A DNA stretch of 24,075 nt from CAZQEZ01 sp964592475. Its GTDB lineage: Bacteria; Bacteroidota; Bacteroidia; Cytophagales; Cyclobacteriaceae. Position 1 is the stretch's first letter, and every line of letters starts with the position of its first letter. The notes below the pieces were generated by a model. The model was given only the letters and a program-made list of their open reading frames with translations, did not search any database and had not been told where the DNA came from. The position numbers and the translations under genes were made by a program. Where the stretch lies: NCBI GenBank assembly GCA_964592475.1, contig CAZQEZ010000065.1, positions 1 through 24,075 of the forward strand, read 5' to 3'. Shown one piece after another: positions 1 through 7,478 of the stretch.

Positions 1-42
1 TAAAATTTTGCCTTTAGCGACCGTCCCGACCGCATTTGTATT

Positions 43-111
43 TCTTCGTGCCTTTATGTCTTCGTGGCTCCTTTTCTGCTTGATTTCTTCTTGCCTTCAA
101 GGCTCCTTTTC
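43..111. repeat. Short degenerate repeats in the left-end intergenic region
   Basis: The octamer TCTTCGTG occurs at 43-50 and again at 59-66, separated by the related octamer CCTTTATG. The 11-mer GGCTCCTTTTC occurs at 66-76 and again at 101-111. On the minus strand this reads as repeated CACGAAGA-type units, a pattern I associate with dispersed intergenic repeats in Bacteroidota and Chlorobi genomes. No gene is visible in 1-214. The repeats are seen directly; the link to a dispersed repeat family is from memory. Confidence 0.4.
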
Positions 112-161
112 CATGTATAGGCAATAGTAGGTTAAGCAGGTGAAATTTGAACTAAAAAGTA

Positions 162-196
162 AAGTGCGGAGTAAAGTTTATTTTACCCTCGCACTT
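162..196 (-). terminator. Probable terminator of the carboxyltransferase operon
   Basis: AAGTGCG (162-168) pairs with CGCACTT (190-196). After a small internal loop, GTAAA (171-175) pairs with TTTAC (182-186) around a six-base loop. Read on the minus strand, the hairpin lies about 20 nt beyond the stop of the biotinylated carboxyltransferase gene and is followed by a T-rich tract. The tract is interrupted, so efficiency is uncertain. Confidence 0.55.
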
Positions 197-214
197 ATAA
201 AAGATATATTTTGC

Positions 215-2128
215 TTATTCTGCCGGATCGATAATCATTAAAACATCACCTTTCGATACAGAATCTCCGGAGCTGTATTTAATTTCTTTTATCACGCCAG
301 TTGCATTAGAGGCAAGATTATTCATCATTTTCATGGCTTCCAGTACTATCACTGTTTCACCTGATTTTACTTTATCTCCCACCTTCTTTTTATATTCTAC
401 AATCATGCCTGGTATGGTTGCTATCAAAATACCGGAATCTTCTCCTTCATGAGTGCTAGCTTTTTTCTTTTTGCGCGTTACAAATTTTTGTCCCGCAGAG
501 GCATTGGCATTCGGATCATTGATTTCTACTGTAAACGTATCTCCATCTACTGTCACTTCCAGCTCGCGGCCTGTACCCTTTCCTTTAGAAGTAAGCTCCC
601 CAGACAATGCTTTTTTAATCAATTCCTGCTCTTTTTTCACCTGCTCAAATGTTTTAGGTTTTACTTCCTCAGGTTTCTCTTCCACTCCGTATTTCCACTT
701 TAAAAACTTGCGGCCAGTAACAGGATATAATGCACATAGTACTACGTCATCAATATCTTTGGCAATATCTTTGAATTTTTCCTTTACTTCTTCCAGTTCA
801 GGTTCCAGTATACTGCCGGGTCTAACGTCAATCGGTTTTTCTCCACGTGGATAATCCTTTAGCGCTTTTTCTAGCACGTAGGGATTTATCTCCTTAGTTG
901 TTTTGCCATATAACCCGTAGCAAAGATCTTTTACTTCTTTTGTAATTTGAGAATATTCTCCTTCCTCTTTATCAAATAATACATTATTTACTGTTTGCAC
1001 TCCTACAATTTGCGAAGTAGGTGTTACTAATGGCACATTACCTAAATCTTCTCTTACCTTAGGCAACAAGCGAAAAACTTCACCAAGCTTATCAAGCGCA
1101 TCCATTGCAGTAAGCTGATTTACCAGGTTGGAAATCATTCCTCCGGGAGTTTGGTGCAATAGTACATTTATGTCTATGATAGAATACTTAGGACTTTTAT
1201 CCAAATGACGATACTTAGGAATGTATTTTTCCAATTCATCGGATATTGCAGTAATCTTTTTGATATCCAATCCTGAATCTCTATTGGTACCCAGTAAAGT
1301 CATAATTAATGGCTCTACTGCCGGGTGAGATGTGCGATAAGCATATGGGCCAATGCAGGTGTCTACTATATCCACCCCAGCTTCTATGGCTTTCAAAATA
1401 GCCAAATCACCCATACCAGAAGTAAAATGGGTATGCAGGTTTATTGGTATCTCGGTAATTTTCTTTATCTCACGCACCATGTTGTAGATATCGTAAGGTG
1501 CAATTAAACCTGCCATGTCTTTAATACAAACAGAATCTACCCCGAAGTCTATCAGTTCTTTTACCTTATCGATATAATAATCCATGTTATATACATCACC
1601 GGCAAGACGAGGTTCATTCAAGGTATAGCATACTACTCCTTGAAAATGTTTTCCATTATCTTTAATCACTTTAGCGGCAGTTTCGTAATTTCGATAGTCG
1701 TTAAGCGCATCAAAACAACGAAATATGTCAACGCCATTATCAATGGCTCGCTGTACAAAAGAAATTACTACGTCATCTGGATAATTTCGATATCCTACTA
1801 CATTCTGGCCACGCAACAACATGGAGAATGGAGTTTTTTTCATATATTTTTTTAAAGTACGTAAACGCTCCCAGGGATCTTCTCCCAGGTAGCGATGCAT
1901 CGCATCAAAACTGGCACCTCCCCAGGTTTCGGTAGCATTAAAGCCTACCTCATCCATCATTTCAGCGGCTGCAATCATATCTTCTGTTCGACCGCGGGTA
2001 GCAAATAAAGATTGGTGACCATCACGTAAGGTCACGTCGTTTATTTTAATTGGGTTTTTTGCTTTTGGACGATCAGCGTTATATTTAATAGGGGCCATTT
2101 TCAATACCCCGTGACTATCATATGGCAT
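215..2128 (-). CDS. pycB: Pyruvate/oxaloacetate carboxyltransferase with C-terminal biotinyl domain
   Basis: This 637-residue protein has the plan of pyruvate carboxylase subunit B, the oxaloacetate decarboxylase alpha subunit, and a fused 5S+1.3S transcarboxylase. The HMGL-like TIM barrel begins with NDVTLRDGHQ (about 30-39, metal-binding Asp and conserved Arg/Asp). It contains CIKDMAG with the active-site lysine that is carbamylated in this family (K203) and LHTHF with metal-ligand histidines (H232, H234). A PYC/OADA conserved domain follows. The C-terminal 70 residues form a biotinyl domain with the EAMKMM motif, placing biotin on K600. It transfers a carboxyl group between biotin and pyruvate/oxaloacetate in the cytoplasm. 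It is the last gene of a minus-strand cluster after an MmdA homologue and a 64-residue protein, 91 nt upstream. Translation may instead start at the internal ATG of codon 11. The cluster has no biotin carboxylase, so the partner reaction is inferred. Confidence 0.88.
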   Translation of the reverse strand: MPYDSHGVLKMAPIKYNADRPKAKNPIKINDVTLRDGHQSLFATRGRTEDMIAAAEMMDEVGFNATETWGGASFDAMHRYLGEDPWERLRTLKKYMKKTPFSMLLRGQNVVGYRNYPDDVVISFVQRAIDNGVDIFRCFDALNDYRNYETAAKVIKDNGKHFQGVVCYTLNEPRLAGDVYNMDYYIDKVKELIDFGVDSVCIKDMAGLIAPYDIYNMVREIKKITEIPINLHTHFTSGMGDLAILKAIEAGVDIVDTCIGPYAYRTSHPAVEPLIMTLLGTNRDSGLDIKKITAISDELEKYIPKYRHLDKSPKYSIIDINVLLHQTPGGMISNLVNQLTAMDALDKLGEVFRLLPKVREDLGNVPLVTPTSQIVGVQTVNNVLFDKEEGEYSQITKEVKDLCYGLYGKTTKEINPYVLEKALKDYPRGEKPIDVRPGSILEPELEEVKEKFKDIAKDIDDVVLCALYPVTGRKFLKWKYGVEEKPEEVKPKTFEQVKKEQELIKKALSGELTSKGKGTGRELEVTVDGDTFTVEINDPNANASAGQKFVTRKKKKASTHEGEDSGILIATIPGMIVEYKKKVGDKVKSGETVIVLEAMKMMNNLASNATGVIKEIKYSSGDSVSKGDVLMIIDPAE

Positions 2129-2195
2129 AATTGTATTATTAATAAATATCTACTACTATAAATTAACTTTAAAAATATCAACCTTAATAGGTGAT

Positions 2196-2217
2196 TTTGA
2201 TTATCACTGTAATCAAA
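2196..2217 (-). repeat. Intercistronic inverted repeat just after the 64-residue ORF
   Basis: TTTGATTA (2196-2203) and TAATCAAA (2210-2217) are perfect 8-bp arms around the six bases TCACTG. The repeat starts two bases beyond the stop of the small ORF and lies 68 nt before the start of the biotinylated carboxyltransferase. No T-run follows, so it is not a standard terminator. It may be an mRNA processing or stability hairpin, or an operator. Confidence 0.45.
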
Positions 2218-2219
2218 TA

Positions 2220-2414
2220 TTAATTAGTACGAGGTTTTGCTATGCTACCTCTTTGTTGTATCATACGCTGAACATTCATTTGAATAGTTTTACCTGCCTG
2301 GTTCCAGCCTGTTTTATGTTTACTTTCCGCTAGCAATAAATCTGCTTTTTCCTGCTCTATATGATAAGCAACTGCCACGGCTACCGCTTTTTTTATTTTG
2401 TCTTCTCTTGTCAT
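2220..2414 (-). CDS. Small putative accessory subunit of the carboxyltransferase complex (64 aa)
   Basis: This short soluble protein lies between the two carboxyltransferase genes, on the same strand, 43 nt after the mmdA-like gene. It starts at a plain ATG. The N-terminal half has an alanine/valine-rich helix (KKAVAVAVAYHIEQE). The C-terminal half reads GWNQAGKTIQMNVQRM, with a Trp-x2-AG-(K/R) then Met-x2-(Q)Arg pattern. I recall this layout from the C-terminal tail of OadG/MmdD gamma-delta subunits and from the tiny Veillonella MmdE epsilon subunit, which stabilises methylmalonyl-CoA decarboxylase. There is no membrane helix, unlike OadG. Position and pattern suggest a small assembly subunit; this is inference, and the similarity is too short to be secure without a profile search. 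Confidence 0.6.
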   Translation of the reverse strand: MTREDKIKKAVAVAVAYHIEQEKADLLLAESKHKTGWNQAGKTIQMNVQRMIQQRGSIAKPRTN

Positions 2415-2457
2415 GGCTGATAATTTTAAAATATTATTGATCTATTATATTTAACCG

Positions 2458-4014
2458 TTATAATGGAATATTACCATGTTTCCGGGGTGTTAGCACTTCA
2501 GTTTTAGAATTCAAAGCATCTAAAGCATCAATAAGCCGTGCACGTGTTTCACTTGGAATTATTACCGCGTCAATATAACCGCGTTGAGCAGCCAAATAGG
2601 GCACATTGAATAATGTTTCATACTCATCAATTTTTTCCTGTTTTTTGGACAAAGGATCTTTTGCCTCTTTTATTTCTTTGCGATAAGATGAAATTACTTC
2701 CACTGCACCCTTTGCTCCCATTACAGCTATTTCGGCAGAAGGCCAGGCAAATACCATATCAGCTCCTAAAGGTTTGGCACACATGGCCAGATAAGCTCCA
2801 CCATAATCTTTTCTAACCACTACCGTAAATTTCGGTACAGTAGCTTCGGCATAACTCCAAAGTAATTTGGCTCCGTGCCTAATTATACCGTTTTGTTCCT
2901 GATAAACTCCTGGTAAATAACCGGGTACATCTACAAAAGTAATAAGCGGAATATTAAAGGCATCGCAAGTACGTACAAATCGGCTTATTTTGTCTGAAGA
3001 ATCAATATCAAGGCAACCTGCCTGTACAAGCGGCTGATTGGCCACTATACCTACAGACATATTATTGAGACGGGCAAAACCAACAATTGCATTGGTAGCA
3101 TAATGCTCGTGTACTTCAGTAAAAACACCTTGGTCAACTACAGCTTCAATTACAATCTTCATATCGTAAGGTACCTTAGCATCATCCGGTATAATGGAGT
3201 CCAACTCTTCGCATAAGCGTGTAGGGTCATCACTCATCGCCATTTCTGGTGCTTCTTCAATGTTGTTATTCGGTAAATATTGAAGTAAATCTCTGATAGC
3301 CTCCAGGGTTTCTTCATCGCTATCGTGTGCAAAATGCGCGTTGCCACTTTTGGTATTATGCGACATGGCACCTCCCAAATCTTCAAAAGTCGTTTCTTCA
3401 CCTGTTACCGTTTTTATAATGTAAGGGCTGGTAATAAACATATGGCTACGGTTTTTCACCATAAATAAAAAGTCTGTCATGGCAGGAGAATATACCGCGC
3501 CTCCGGCACATGGGCCCATAACAGCTGATATTTGAGGAATTACACCTGATGCACGTGAGTTGCGCATGAAAATATCACCATAACCATGGAGGGCATCTAC
3601 ACCCTCTTCCACTCTGGCTCCACCAGAATCATTCAGCCCTACTACAGGAGCACCGGCTTTTATGGCCAAATCCATTATTTTACAAATTTTAGCGGCGTGC
3701 ATTTCTCCTAAAGACCCACCTCTGGCGGTAAAATCTTGCGAAAAAGCAAATACAATACGTCCGTATATTTTACCATGGCCTACAATTACTCCATCGGATG
3801 GAATGTCTTCCTTCTCCAGGCCAAAAGATGTTGCTCTATGTTTTACCAGCATATCTATCTCGCGAAAAGAACCTTCATCGAATAAAAGGTCTAATCTTTC
3901 ACGTGCAGATAACTTTCCTTTTTCATGCTGCTTAGCTATCCGGGCTTCACCTCCCATCTGCTTTACCTCTTCTCTTTTCTTCTTGAGGAATTCTATTTTT
4001 TCTGATACTGTCAT
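2458..4014 (-). CDS. mmdA: Acyl-CoA carboxyltransferase (MmdA / propionyl-CoA carboxylase beta / 12S transcarboxylase family)
   Basis: At 518 residues this is a full-length member of the decarboxylase/carboxylase beta family, which moves a carboxyl group between biotin and propionyl-CoA/methylmalonyl-CoA. The N-terminal crotonase-like half has GGSLGEMHAAKI (about 99-110), SGGARVEEGVDALHGYGDIF (about 130-149) and MGPCAGGAVYSPA (about 166-178), which forms the first oxyanion hole. The C-terminal half has the second oxyanion hole at RKDYGGAYLAM and the WPSAEIAVMGAKGAVEV segment. It is the first gene of the minus-strand cluster that continues with the 64-residue ORF and the biotinylated pyruvate carboxyltransferase. 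The missing biotin carboxylase argues for a decarboxylase or transcarboxylase role rather than an ATP-driven carboxylase, although a distant accC could supply it. The ATG at 4014 fits the conserved N-terminus. Confidence 0.9.
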   Translation of the reverse strand: MTVSEKIEFLKKKREEVKQMGGEARIAKQHEKGKLSARERLDLLFDEGSFREIDMLVKHRATSFGLEKEDIPSDGVIVGHGKIYGRIVFAFSQDFTARGGSLGEMHAAKICKIMDLAIKAGAPVVGLNDSGGARVEEGVDALHGYGDIFMRNSRASGVIPQISAVMGPCAGGAVYSPAMTDFLFMVKNRSHMFITSPYIIKTVTGEETTFEDLGGAMSHNTKSGNAHFAHDSDEETLEAIRDLLQYLPNNNIEEAPEMAMSDDPTRLCEELDSIIPDDAKVPYDMKIVIEAVVDQGVFTEVHEHYATNAIVGFARLNNMSVGIVANQPLVQAGCLDIDSSDKISRFVRTCDAFNIPLITFVDVPGYLPGVYQEQNGIIRHGAKLLWSYAEATVPKFTVVVRKDYGGAYLAMCAKPLGADMVFAWPSAEIAVMGAKGAVEVISSYRKEIKEAKDPLSKKQEKIDEYETLFNVPYLAAQRGYIDAVIIPSETRARLIDALDALNSKTEVLTPRKHGNIPL

Positions 4015-4090
4015 TGATTACTTAATTATAAATTAAATCAATTGTTATGGGGATTAACTTTATTACAAAGTAACTAATTTGATTTTTAAT

Positions 4091-4114
4091 AAAACATGCG
4101 ATTTATCATGTTTT
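4091..4114. repeat. Inverted repeat upstream of mmdA
   Basis: AAAACATG (4091-4098) and CATGTTTT (4107-4114) are perfect 8-bp arms separated by eight bases. The centre lies about 90 bp upstream of the mmdA start. It is a candidate operator or hairpin. Confidence 0.45.
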
Positions 4115-4243
4115 TGAAAATATTTTGGCTGTTTTCCTCAAAAATACTAAAATCATTTATGGTTTTGATAATAAAAATGGCAAACCTCAATCGACAAAAA
4201 ATTAAGTATTATAAATTATAATTATACAAAATATAATATAGTT

Positions 4244-4264
4244 AATATCTATTATATAGATATT
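4244..4264. repeat. Inverted repeat in the mmdA-mrpA intergenic region
   Basis: AATATCTA (4244-4251) and TAGATATT (4257-4264) are perfect 8-bp arms around TTATA. The surrounding sequence is very AT-rich, so chance occurrence is more likely than for the other two repeats in this region. Confidence 0.35.
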
Positions 4265-4286
4265 TAATTTTATATTGCATAGGTGA

Positions 4287-4298
4287 TTTACATGTAAA
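4287..4298. promoter_or_regulatory. Perfect palindrome upstream of mrpA, candidate operator
   Basis: TTTACATGTAAA is a perfect 12-bp palindrome about 100 bp upstream of the mrpA start. Its size and symmetry suit a dimeric helix-turn-helix regulator. No regulator gene lies nearby to identify the binding protein. Confidence 0.35.
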
Positions 4299-4398
4299 GT
4301 ATTAAATATTCTGTATATGCTAATTATTTGCAATCTTTCGATTAATCTAAGGGATTACATAAAAACATTTCATCAAAGGTGTAGTTATTGCTTCATAA

Positions 4399-6717
4399 TT
4401 GTCATTAAATTTATTGCAGCTGATGGCCTTGATCATTGCAAGTATTTGGTTAACTGCTCTGCTTATTCCCTTCATTTATGATAAGGGCAGAACAGTTGCT
4501 GCTATACTATTAATGCTGGTAATGGCTGCTGCCAACCTGTTTTTTTTTACTTATGTGCCCGAGATATCTGCAGGCAATACAGTCTCCTTAAATTATAGTT
4601 GGATTCCTGACCTTGGTATTAACCTCAGTTTTTACCTGGATGGGCTCAGCCTTTTCTTTGCTTTACTGGTGATGGTCATCGGTATTTTAGTGGTTTTTTA
4701 TTCCCTCAAATACATTAAAGGTTATCCTCATGAAGGTCGCTTTTTTGCTTACCTTCTTTTTTTTATGGCCTCAATGCTGGGTGTGGTTTTATCTGCTAAC
4801 CTGATAAGCCTGTTTGTATTCTGGGAGCTTACCAGCTTTAGTTCATTTTTATTAATTGGCTTTAACAATAGGGATGAAAAAAGCCGCTACGCTTCACGCC
4901 AGGCATTGCTAATTACAGCAGGGGGTGGTCTGGCCCTCATGGCTGGCTTTATCCTGATGAACCTGGCTTCTGGTAGTTATAACATGGTGGATGTTTTGAA
5001 CAGTAAAGAAGCCATACAATCGAGCCCGTTAGTTTCCGGAATTATTGTTTTACTATTGGCTGGAGCTTTTACCAAATCGGCGCAATTTCCTTTCCATTTT
5101 TGGCTGCCCAATGCCATGGCCGCCCCTACCCCGGTAAGTGCTTATTTGCATTCAGCTACCATGGTAAAGGCTGGTGTATACCTGGTGTTCCGCTTCAACT
5201 CCGTATTTGCCGAAGTAATGCTTTGGCAGCAGTTGCTTACTATCTTTGGCGCCTTTACTATGATATTTGCCGCTTTTAAAGCCATTCAGGCAGATGACCT
5301 CAAGCGCATCCTGGCTTTTACCACGATTAGTGCTTTAGGTATTTTCTTCATGATGATTGGGGCAGGTAACAAAACCGCCATCAACGGTGCCATACTATAC
5401 GTAATGGCCCATGCAATTTATAAAGGAGGCTTGTTTCTGATCGCTGGTAATGTAGACCACGAAGCGGGTACTCGAAAAATTTCCCAGCTATCCGGCCTGG
5501 CCAAAAAAATGCCATTTACCGCCTTCGCCGCCATTGCCGCTTCCATTTCTATGGCAGGGCTCATTCCTACCAAAGGCTTTGTAGGAAAAGAAATGCTTTA
5601 CGACGCATTATTGCATATGCCTGGCCATGGCTCAATATTAATAATACTACTTTTTATAGCCAGTGCTTTTTTTGTTGTAGTATCAATTTTAATCGGGTAC
5701 AAAATGTTGTTTGGCGATTTAAAACCAGGTAATCTGCATGAAGCCAGTATTTTCATGTATTTACCACCGGTAATTTTAGGAGTTCTGGGTTTGCTGCTGG
5801 CCATTTTTCCCCAGATACTTTCTCAGCAATTGCTTTCAGTGGCTTCTGATAATATTATGGGGGAGCCCACCAAAATGAAAATAAAACTATGGCATGGTTT
5901 CAACCAGGTATTTTGGTTGAGTATTGCCACCCTGGCAGTTGGTTTTGCTTTTTACTTTTTACGAAAACCATTCTTGCGTTTTTGGCAGCGATACAATTTT
6001 CTTAAGTGGCTTCAGGCCGAAAGGATTTATAAAAAAATTATTGATGGTACCGGTAGCTTTGCTCATTTTCAAACTGAGTTTATACAAAATGGATATTTAA
6101 GAAATTATATAGCCATATATATTTCCGTTTTTTCGGGTTTAATTATTTTTCTTTTTATTACTGGTAGGTTTAACCTTACTTTCATTGAAAACAGTTGGCA
6201 AAATCTGGCAATTTTCGAAGTGGCTATTTTGATACTGGTGATAATGGCTACACTTATTTTATTTATCACCAACTCGCGATTAATTGTAATTGCCACACTC
6301 AGCATCATTGGTTATGGCATTGCGCTAGCCTATGCTTTGTTTAGTGCACCCGATGTAGCCATGACACAGTTTCTTGCAGAAACTCTTACTCTGATCATGT
6401 TAATATTAATTTTACACCGGTTGCCCAGTTATGTGATCACTGGTTTAAGAACTAAAATGAAGTACCTTATTACTGCCGTGTTATTTGGCTTTTTGATGAT
6501 GGTAATATCATTAATGATGCTCTCAAAAGATATAGAGTCAAACTTAAGGGAATATTTTCTAAATGCCAGTGTACCCGAAGGAAAAGGTGAAAATGTAGTG
6601 AATGTAATTCTAGTAGATTTTAGAGCACTTGATACCCTCGGTGAAATTACCGTTTTGGCCATCACCATGATAGGAATTATCGTCTTGCTTACCATCAATG
6701 TAAAAAAGAGGAAATGA
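4399..6717 (+). CDS. mrpA: Na+/H+ antiporter subunit MrpA
   Basis: This large polytopic membrane protein (772 residues) is homologous to complex I subunit NuoL and is the core subunit of the Mrp (Mnh/Sha) cation/proton antiporter. Visible motifs are the transmembrane glutamate in FWELTSFSSFLLIGF (E143), the proton-channel lysines in FTKSAQFPFHFWLPNAMAAP (K226) and HSATMVKAG (K257), and the discontinuous-helix region FTTISALGIFF. The C-terminal quarter has the MbhD/MbhE-like extension specific to MrpA, with SAPDVAMTQFLAETLTLI and VDFRALDTLGEITVLA. The longest frame begins with TTG at 4399; an in-frame ATG at 4423 would remove eight residues and is a realistic alternative. Its stop overlaps the next start in ATGA, showing tight operon coupling. 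The complex exports Na+ for proton uptake, supporting pH and salt homeostasis. Confidence 0.93.
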   Translation: MSLNLLQLMALIIASIWLTALLIPFIYDKGRTVAAILLMLVMAAANLFFFTYVPEISAGNTVSLNYSWIPDLGINLSFYLDGLSLFFALLVMVIGILVVFYSLKYIKGYPHEGRFFAYLLFFMASMLGVVLSANLISLFVFWELTSFSSFLLIGFNNRDEKSRYASRQALLITAGGGLALMAGFILMNLASGSYNMVDVLNSKEAIQSSPLVSGIIVLLLAGAFTKSAQFPFHFWLPNAMAAPTPVSAYLHSATMVKAGVYLVFRFNSVFAEVMLWQQLLTIFGAFTMIFAAFKAIQADDLKRILAFTTISALGIFFMMIGAGNKTAINGAILYVMAHAIYKGGLFLIAGNVDHEAGTRKISQLSGLAKKMPFTAFAAIAASISMAGLIPTKGFVGKEMLYDALLHMPGHGSILIILLFIASAFFVVVSILIGYKMLFGDLKPGNLHEASIFMYLPPVILGVLGLLLAIFPQILSQQLLSVASDNIMGEPTKMKIKLWHGFNQVFWLSIATLAVGFAFYFLRKPFLRFWQRYNFLKWLQAERIYKKIIDGTGSFAHFQTEFIQNGYLRNYIAIYISVFSGLIIFLFITGRFNLTFIENSWQNLAIFEVAILILVIMATLILFITNSRLIVIATLSIIGYGIALAYALFSAPDVAMTQFLAETLTLIMLILILHRLPSYVITGLRTKMKYLITAVLFGFLMMVISLMMLSKDIESNLREYFLNASVPEGKGENVVNVILVDFRALDTLGEITVLAITMIGIIVLLTINVKKRK

Positions 6718-7121
6718 AAACACTGATATTATCAACCATCATCAAAATATTGATACCCATTTTTTTAGGGTTTGCCTTTTATATGTTTTTCAGAGGACAT
6801 AATCAACCGGGGGGTGGTTTCATTGCCGGATTGATTGCCGCCATTCCTTTCATGATTTATGCCATGGCTTTTGGAGTGGAAAAAACAAATGCTATTTTTA
6901 AATTAAGACCAATGTTCATGGCTATCTTAGGCTTGTTGCTAGCATCTGTAAGTGGTATTTATGCTATGCTAATGCATAAGCCATTTATGACTAGCTTGTG
7001 GATACCAGAGAAGGTGGCCATTATTGGCAAAGTGGGTACACCAATACTTTTTGACCTGGGAGTGTTTTTCTTGGTAGCAGGTGTGGTACTGAAAATTACC
7101 TTTTTATTAACCAAAGAATAA
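6714..7121 (+). CDS. mrpB: Na+/H+ antiporter subunit MrpB
   Basis: This 135-residue protein has four predicted membrane helices and matches the MnhB-type domain: an N-terminal helix ending in FYMFFRGHNQPGGGFIAGL (the conserved GHxxPGGGF signature), then AFGVEK and a C-terminal VGTPILFDLGVFFLVAGVVL segment. The start overlaps the mrpA stop by four bases (ATGA), so translation is likely coupled. The length is normal for the family. It is an essential structural subunit of the hetero-oligomeric Mrp complex, next to MrpC, with no catalytic role known on its own. Confidence 0.93.
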   Translation: MKTLILSTIIKILIPIFLGFAFYMFFRGHNQPGGGFIAGLIAAIPFMIYAMAFGVEKTNAIFKLRPMFMAILGLLLASVSGIYAMLMHKPFMTSLWIPEKVAIIGKVGTPILFDLGVFFLVAGVVLKITFLLTKE

Positions 7122-7122
7122 T

Positions 7123-7476
7123 ATGAATTTAGTCATTTCCATAATCATTGGTATTTTATTTGGCGCCAGCATTTTTTTGATGTTGCATCGCAGTTTTTTT
7201 AAGCTTATCGTAGGTGTATTTCTATTTGGCTATGGTACCATTTTTTTTCTTTTTGCAGTAAGTGGTCTAACCAAAAATGCACCCCCTATTATTAGCAAGC
7301 AAACAGCAAATATTGAACAAATGGCTGACCCATTACCCCAGGCACTTACTCTTACAGCTATCGTAATTGCAATTGGAGTACAGGTTTTTGTAATAATTTT
7401 ATTAAAAAAAGTATATGAAGGTTTGCAAACCGAAGACATTGACGATCTTAAAACGACTGATAAGATAGACGATTAA
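7123..7476 (+). CDS. mrpC: Na+/H+ antiporter subunit MrpC (NuoK-like)
   Basis: This 117-residue, three-helix protein is homologous to complex I subunit NuoK. It has the typical layout: IGILFGASIFLMLHRSF, then the second helix with GYGTIFFLFAVSGL, and the third with DPLPQALTLTAIVIAIGVQVF, whose DPLPQALTLTAIVI segment is the family signature. It starts one base after the mrpB stop. The polar C-terminal tail (DIDDLKTTDKIDD) is acidic. It forms part of the membrane arm of the Mrp complex. Confidence 0.93.
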   Translation: MNLVISIIIGILFGASIFLMLHRSFFKLIVGVFLFGYGTIFFLFAVSGLTKNAPPIISKQTANIEQMADPLPQALTLTAIVIAIGVQVFVIILLKKVYEGLQTEDIDDLKTTDKIDD

Positions 7477-7478
7477 TT

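Larger units (their letters stand above)
4015..4398. promoter_or_regulatory. AT-rich divergent intergenic region between mmdA and mrpA
   Basis: This 384-bp region separates the minus-strand carboxyltransferase cluster from the plus-strand mrp operon and should hold both promoters. Its middle part is very AT-rich. It carries three separate inverted repeats, listed individually. I did not find a promoter with both the TTTG and TAnnTTTG elements at correct spacing in either direction. A partial minus-strand element TACTTTG near 4071 lacks one base of spacing, and a TATTTTTG on the minus strand at 4139-4146 lacks a matching upstream element. Confidence 0.5.
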
